From NCBI GenBank assembly GCA_023229825.1, contig JALNYN010000027.1, positions 1 to 14,797 of the forward strand: a DNA stretch of 14,797 nucleotides, written 5' to 3'. A program made the translations under genes and the position numbers. Source of the stretch: Minisyncoccota bacterium. GTDB taxonomy: Bacteria > Patescibacteriota > Minisyncoccia > Phycocordibacterales > CAIJYI01. The notes below the pieces were generated by a model, which saw only the letters and a program-made list of their open reading frames with translations, did not search any database and had not been told where the DNA came from. How positions within the stretch are numbered: position 1 is the first letter of the stretch; each line of letters begins with the position of its first letter. This document shows positions 11,926 to 14,797 of this stretch, piece after piece.

Positions 11926-14619
11926 TTATTTCCGCAATGCTTTCCTCAAATATTTACCCGTGTACGAAGCCGGGTTATTTGCCACTTCTTCAGGAGTTCC
12001 CTTTGCGACTACCTTTCCGCCGCCGACCCCGCCTTCCGGTCCGATATCGATCACGTAATCGGCGCTTTTTATGATGTCCATGTTGTGTTCGATCAACACG
12101 ACCGTGTGCCCTTTTCGAACGAGCTCCTGCAGTATTTCGATGAGCTTTTTTACGTCCTCGTAATGCAACCCGATGGTCGGCTCATCCAGAAGATAGATCG
12201 TTTTTTGGATATTGACCCGGAACATTTCGGAAGAAATTTTCACGCGCTGGCTTTCTCCTCCGGAAAGCGTCGTTGCGGATTGCCCGAGTTCGAGATAACC
12301 GAGTCCGACCTCGTTGAGCGTTTTAATGCGGTCGGAGATCGCGGGAATATCTTCAAAAAAGGTCATCGCTTCTTCCACGGTCATGCGGAGCACATCATAA
12401 ATGGATTTTCCTTTGTATTTTACTTCCAGAGTTTCTTTCATAAATCGCTTTCCTTGGCATACGTCGCACGGCACATATACGGTCGGCAAAAAATGCATTT
12501 CGACGGCAATTTCTCCGTTGCCCTGGCAGGTCTCGCATCGTCCGCCTTTTACATTGAAAGAGAAACGGCTCGCTTTCCAACCCCGAACGCGAGCTTCCGG
12601 CGTCGCCGCAAACATATCGCGAATGTGCGTAAATGCTCCCGTATACGTGGCGGGATTCGATCGCGGAGTGCGCCCGATCGGGGACTGATCCACCATGATC
12701 ACGCGGTTTAAGGTTTCCGTTCCGTCAAACTCCGAGCAATTATATATTTGCGCGGTGCGATATTTGTGCTCAAGCTTTCCCTGCAGATTTTTATGAAGGA
12801 TCTCGTAGAGGAACGTTGATTTCCCTGAACCGGACACGCCGGAGATAACAATGAATTTATTGATCGGAACATCGATGTTCATTCCTTGTATGTTAAAGAC
12901 ATTTGCGTTTCGTATGCGGATCGCGCCCTTGTCTTTTGTACGGCGTTCATCGGGGACTTCTATCTTTTTGTCGCCGCGAAGATAATCGAGCGTGACCGAT
13001 CCCGATGTATTTTTCTTGGCTGTCAAAAGTTCTTCGAGATCACCGGCAACAACGATATGTCCGCCGTGCACCCCGGCGCCGGGTCCGATATCGACGAGAT
13101 AGTCCGAGGCATAGATCGTATCCTCATCATGCTCAACGACGATAATAGTATTGCCAAGATCGCGCAGTTTGAGCAGCGTATCAACCAGCCGATCATTGTC
13201 GCGCGAGTGAAGTCCGATGGTCGGTTCATCAAGCACATAGAGCGCACCGACCAGCCGAGATCCGAGCTGTGAGGCAAGCCGAATGCGCTGCGCCTCCCCG
13301 CCGGAAAGAGTGTTCGCACGGCGATCAAGCGCGAGATATTCTATGCCGACATTCATCATGAATTGCAGGCGATTGATAATTTCTTTAAGCAGTACTTCGG
13401 AAATTTTCTCGTCGCGCTCGGAAAGTTCAAGATGCGTGAAAAAGTGATACGCGTCAGCAATGGAAAGCCCCGCCACCTCCACAATATTCTTTTTTACTTC
13501 GATAGCTTTTTCAGGCTCGATCTTCGCGAGATCGTTTTTCCCTTTTTGCTTTTTGCTTGTTGCTTTTTGCTCCGTCGGAACTTCTCCATGTATAAATACG
13601 TTCAACGCCTCCGGACGAAGCCGTTTTCCTCCGCAAGTATCGCAGGGCTCATCGCCGAAAAAATATTTTGTACCAAGTCCGTTGCAAGCGGGACATGCGC
13701 CATAAGGAGAATTGAACGAAAATAATCGCGGTTCGATCTCGGGATAAGAAAATCCATCGTTCGGACAAGAAAATTTAGATGACGTGAGAAACTCTTCCGT
13801 CGGTTCTTCCGGATTTCCAAATGAGACCACAACGAGACCATCAGACTCCGTAAGAGCCCGCTCGATCGATTCCGCGATCCTCTCGATGAAATTTTTTCGA
13901 TCGGACTGCATTTCCGCCATATCCAATTTGTCGACGAGAATATCAATATCGTGTTTTTTTGTTTTCGTCAGAATGATCTGCTCGCGGAGTTTTTTCATTT
14001 TTCCGTCAACGCGCGCTTCGACATACCCCTTGCCGAGCATATCGTAGAGCAGCTGATAATATTCTCCTTTTCGTCCGCGGATCACGGGAGCGAAAATTGA
14101 GATACGGAACGTGTTGACCGATACATCAAAAACTTTCTTTTCATGCGCCGAAGTATCGAGCTTATCAAGACGTTCCATAACCAAATTCAATATCTCCTCG
14201 TTGGAAAGTTTTGTGATCACATTGCCGCAAATAAGACAGTGCGGTTTGCCAATGCGTGCGTACAGTACGCGAAGATAATCATATATCTCGGTAATGGTCG
14301 CCACGGTGGAACGCGGGTTATTGGAACGGCTTTTTTGATCGATCGAAATGGCCGGAGAAAGACCTGATATTTCATCAACATCGGGTTTCTGGAATTGGCG
14401 TAAAAACTGCCGGGCGTACGAAGAAAGCGACTCAACATAGCGCCGCTGACCCTCCGCAAAGATGGTGTCGAAAGCCAGCGAAGACTTTCCCGATCCGGAA
14501 AGTCCGGTGAAAGCGATCATTTTATTGCGTGGCATTTCAACGCTAATATCCTTAAGATTATGCGTTCTCGCACCCTTAATGATGATCTTATCAAGAGGTG
14601 AATTATCTTTTTTTGTCAT
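11926..14619 (-). CDS. uvrA: Excinuclease ABC subunit A
   Basis: An 897-residue ABC-type ATPase that finds DNA damage and loads UvrB in nucleotide excision repair. Two ATPase modules are complete: Walker A GLSGSGKSS at 39-47 and GVSGSGKST at 594-602, signatures LSGGEAQR at 438-445 and LSGGESQR at 785-792, and Walker B LDEPTIGLH at 463-471 and 811-819. The zinc module CPAC (309, 312) and CDTC (326, 329) in the first half, and CETC (695, 698) with CDVC (718, 721) in the second, are present. Only 13 residues separate the cysteine pairs of the first module, where E. coli UvrA has over 100, so the insertion domain is absent. A Lys/Gln-rich stretch at 351-362 is encoded by a heptad array. There is no Shine-Dalgarno site. 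Confidence 0.97.
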   Translation of the reverse strand: MTKKDNSPLDKIIIKGARTHNLKDISVEMPRNKMIAFTGLSGSGKSSLAFDTIFAEGQRRYVESLSSYARQFLRQFQKPDVDEISGLSPAISIDQKSRSNNPRSTVATITEIYDYLRVLYARIGKPHCLICGNVITKLSNEEILNLVMERLDKLDTSAHEKKVFDVSVNTFRISIFAPVIRGRKGEYYQLLYDMLGKGYVEARVDGKMKKLREQIILTKTKKHDIDILVDKLDMAEMQSDRKNFIERIAESIERALTESDGLVVVSFGNPEEPTEEFLTSSKFSCPNDGFSYPEIEPRLFSFNSPYGACPACNGLGTKYFFGDEPCDTCGGKRLRPEALNVFIHGEVPTEQKATSKKQKGKNDLAKIEPEKAIEVKKNIVEVAGLSIADAYHFFTHLELSERDEKISEVLLKEIINRLQFMMNVGIEYLALDRRANTLSGGEAQRIRLASQLGSRLVGALYVLDEPTIGLHSRDNDRLVDTLLKLRDLGNTIIVVEHDEDTIYASDYLVDIGPGAGVHGGHIVVAGDLEELLTAKKNTSGSVTLDYLRGDKKIEVPDERRTKDKGAIRIRNANVFNIQGMNIDVPINKFIVISGVSGSGKSTFLYEILHKNLQGKLEHKYRTAQIYNCSEFDGTETLNRVIMVDQSPIGRTPRSNPATYTGAFTHIRDMFAATPEARVRGWKASRFSFNVKGGRCETCQGNGEIAVEMHFLPTVYVPCDVCQGKRFMKETLEVKYKGKSIYDVLRMTVEEAMTFFEDIPAISDRIKTLNEVGLGYLELGQSATTLSGGESQRVKISSEMFRVNIQKTIYLLDEPTIGLHYEDVKKLIEILQELVRKGHTVVLIEHNMDIIKSADYVIDIGPEGGVGGGKVVAKGTPEEVANNPASYTGKYLRKALRK
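13534..13568. repeat. Heptad array inside uvrA
   Basis: Five 7-nt units in exact register, including GCTTTTT twice and GCTTGTT. It is read through in frame as a Lys/Gln/Ser/Thr stretch (QKATSKKQKGK, residues 351-361) right after the first zinc module. Confidence 0.75.
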
Positions 14620-14636
14620 AAATTTTATGGTAACGC

Positions 14637-14665
14637 ATTATATCATATTTTTGGCTTTTTGGGAA
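14637..14665 (-). promoter_or_regulatory. uvrA promoter
   Basis: On the minus strand TTCCCA (14665-14660) and a perfect TATAAT (14642-14637) are 17 nt apart. TATAAT lies 17 nt before the ATG, which gives a leader of about 10 nt with no Shine-Dalgarno site. No LexA-type box was seen. Confidence 0.6.
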
Positions 14666-14689
14666 GCATGCGTTATAGGCCAAAGAAAA

Positions 14690-14737
14690 TGTTACCGAAA
14701 ATTATCGGATAGTCCATAATTCGGTTACCGTAGTCTC
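14690..14737. mobile_element. Probable insertion-sequence end
   Basis: The stretch starts TGTTACCGAAAATTATCGG and is followed by short internal repeats: GTTACCGAA and TTCGGTTAC (8 of 9 inverted), and GTCCATA at 14712 with TATGGAC at 14743. An ORF begins right after it. A TGT start, internal repeats and a close ORF are typical of an IS terminal inverted repeat, but the other end is outside the window. Confidence 0.4.
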
Positions 14738-14797
14738 ATGACTATGGACACAAGAGACAAAGTTTTTAAGGAGAGTTTGAAGGAATGGCTTTCCGCA
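14738..14797 (+). CDS. Start of an ORF, possibly an IS transposase (first 20 codons)
   Basis: The frame from ATG 14738 reads MTMDTRDKVFKESLKEWLSA and runs off the right edge. A second ATG at 14744 is an alternative start. The charged N-terminal helix resembles the start of helix-turn-helix integrase-type transposases, which I recall from CPR genomes. Twenty residues cannot prove this. The call leans on the IS-like end just upstream. No Shine-Dalgarno site is visible. Confidence 0.4.
   Translation, partial: MTMDTRDKVFKESLKEWLSA

Noticed and set aside
12085..12711. Plus-strand 208-codon ORF opposite uvrA
   Set aside because: It is antisense to conserved UvrA motifs, so the open frame reflects codon bias of the real gene.

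Overview
The window looks like chromosomal DNA from a Candidate Phyla Radiation (Patescibacteria) bacterium, probably Parcubacteria-like. This is inferred from three things: a compact mraZ-rsmH-ftsL-ftsI division cluster, a UvrA with a much shortened region inside its first zinc module, and many short proteins with no recognisable family. TGA is used as a normal stop (for example in the exonuclease gene), which argues against the recoded Gracilibacteria/Absconditabacteria lineages. The lineage call rests on pattern only; no search was run.

Layout from left to right. The 5' part of parB (minus) runs off the left edge. Two small unrecognised genes (779-988 minus, 1218-1667 plus) diverge from back-to-back promoters. 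Next come a ~300 bp segment packed with stem-loops and a tRNA-Leu(CAA) gene (minus), with the 3' end of the tRNA duplicated on the far side of the segment. The division cluster follows on the minus strand, transcribed mraZ -> rsmH -> ftsL-like -> ftsI, with four-unit 10-bp-spaced MraZ boxes over the mraZ promoter. Then come a zinc-ribbon membrane protein (plus), an exported CAP-domain protein, an unknown small protein, mnmA, a DnaQ-like exonuclease and murC (all minus), another small unknown gene, and complete uvrA. The right edge holds a probable insertion-sequence end with the first 20 codons of a plus-strand ORF.

The housekeeping genes concern cell-wall synthesis and division (mraZ, rsmH, ftsL, ftsI, murC), tRNA modification (mnmA), DNA repair or proofreading (uvrA, exonuclease) and chromosome segregation (parB).

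The most unusual content is in the repeats. Degenerate arrays with a ~7-nt period, usually exactly five units (35 nt), recur at about seven places. They lie between genes, over the stop codons of mraZ, murC and the exonuclease gene, and in frame inside mnmA and uvrA. Separately, a 22-bp perfect hairpin sits in frame inside murC, comparable in form to Rickettsia palindromic elements. Several core genes have a -10 hexamer only 6-9 nt from the ATG and no Shine-Dalgarno site, which suggests leaderless mRNAs. The small unknown genes have good Shine-Dalgarno sites.
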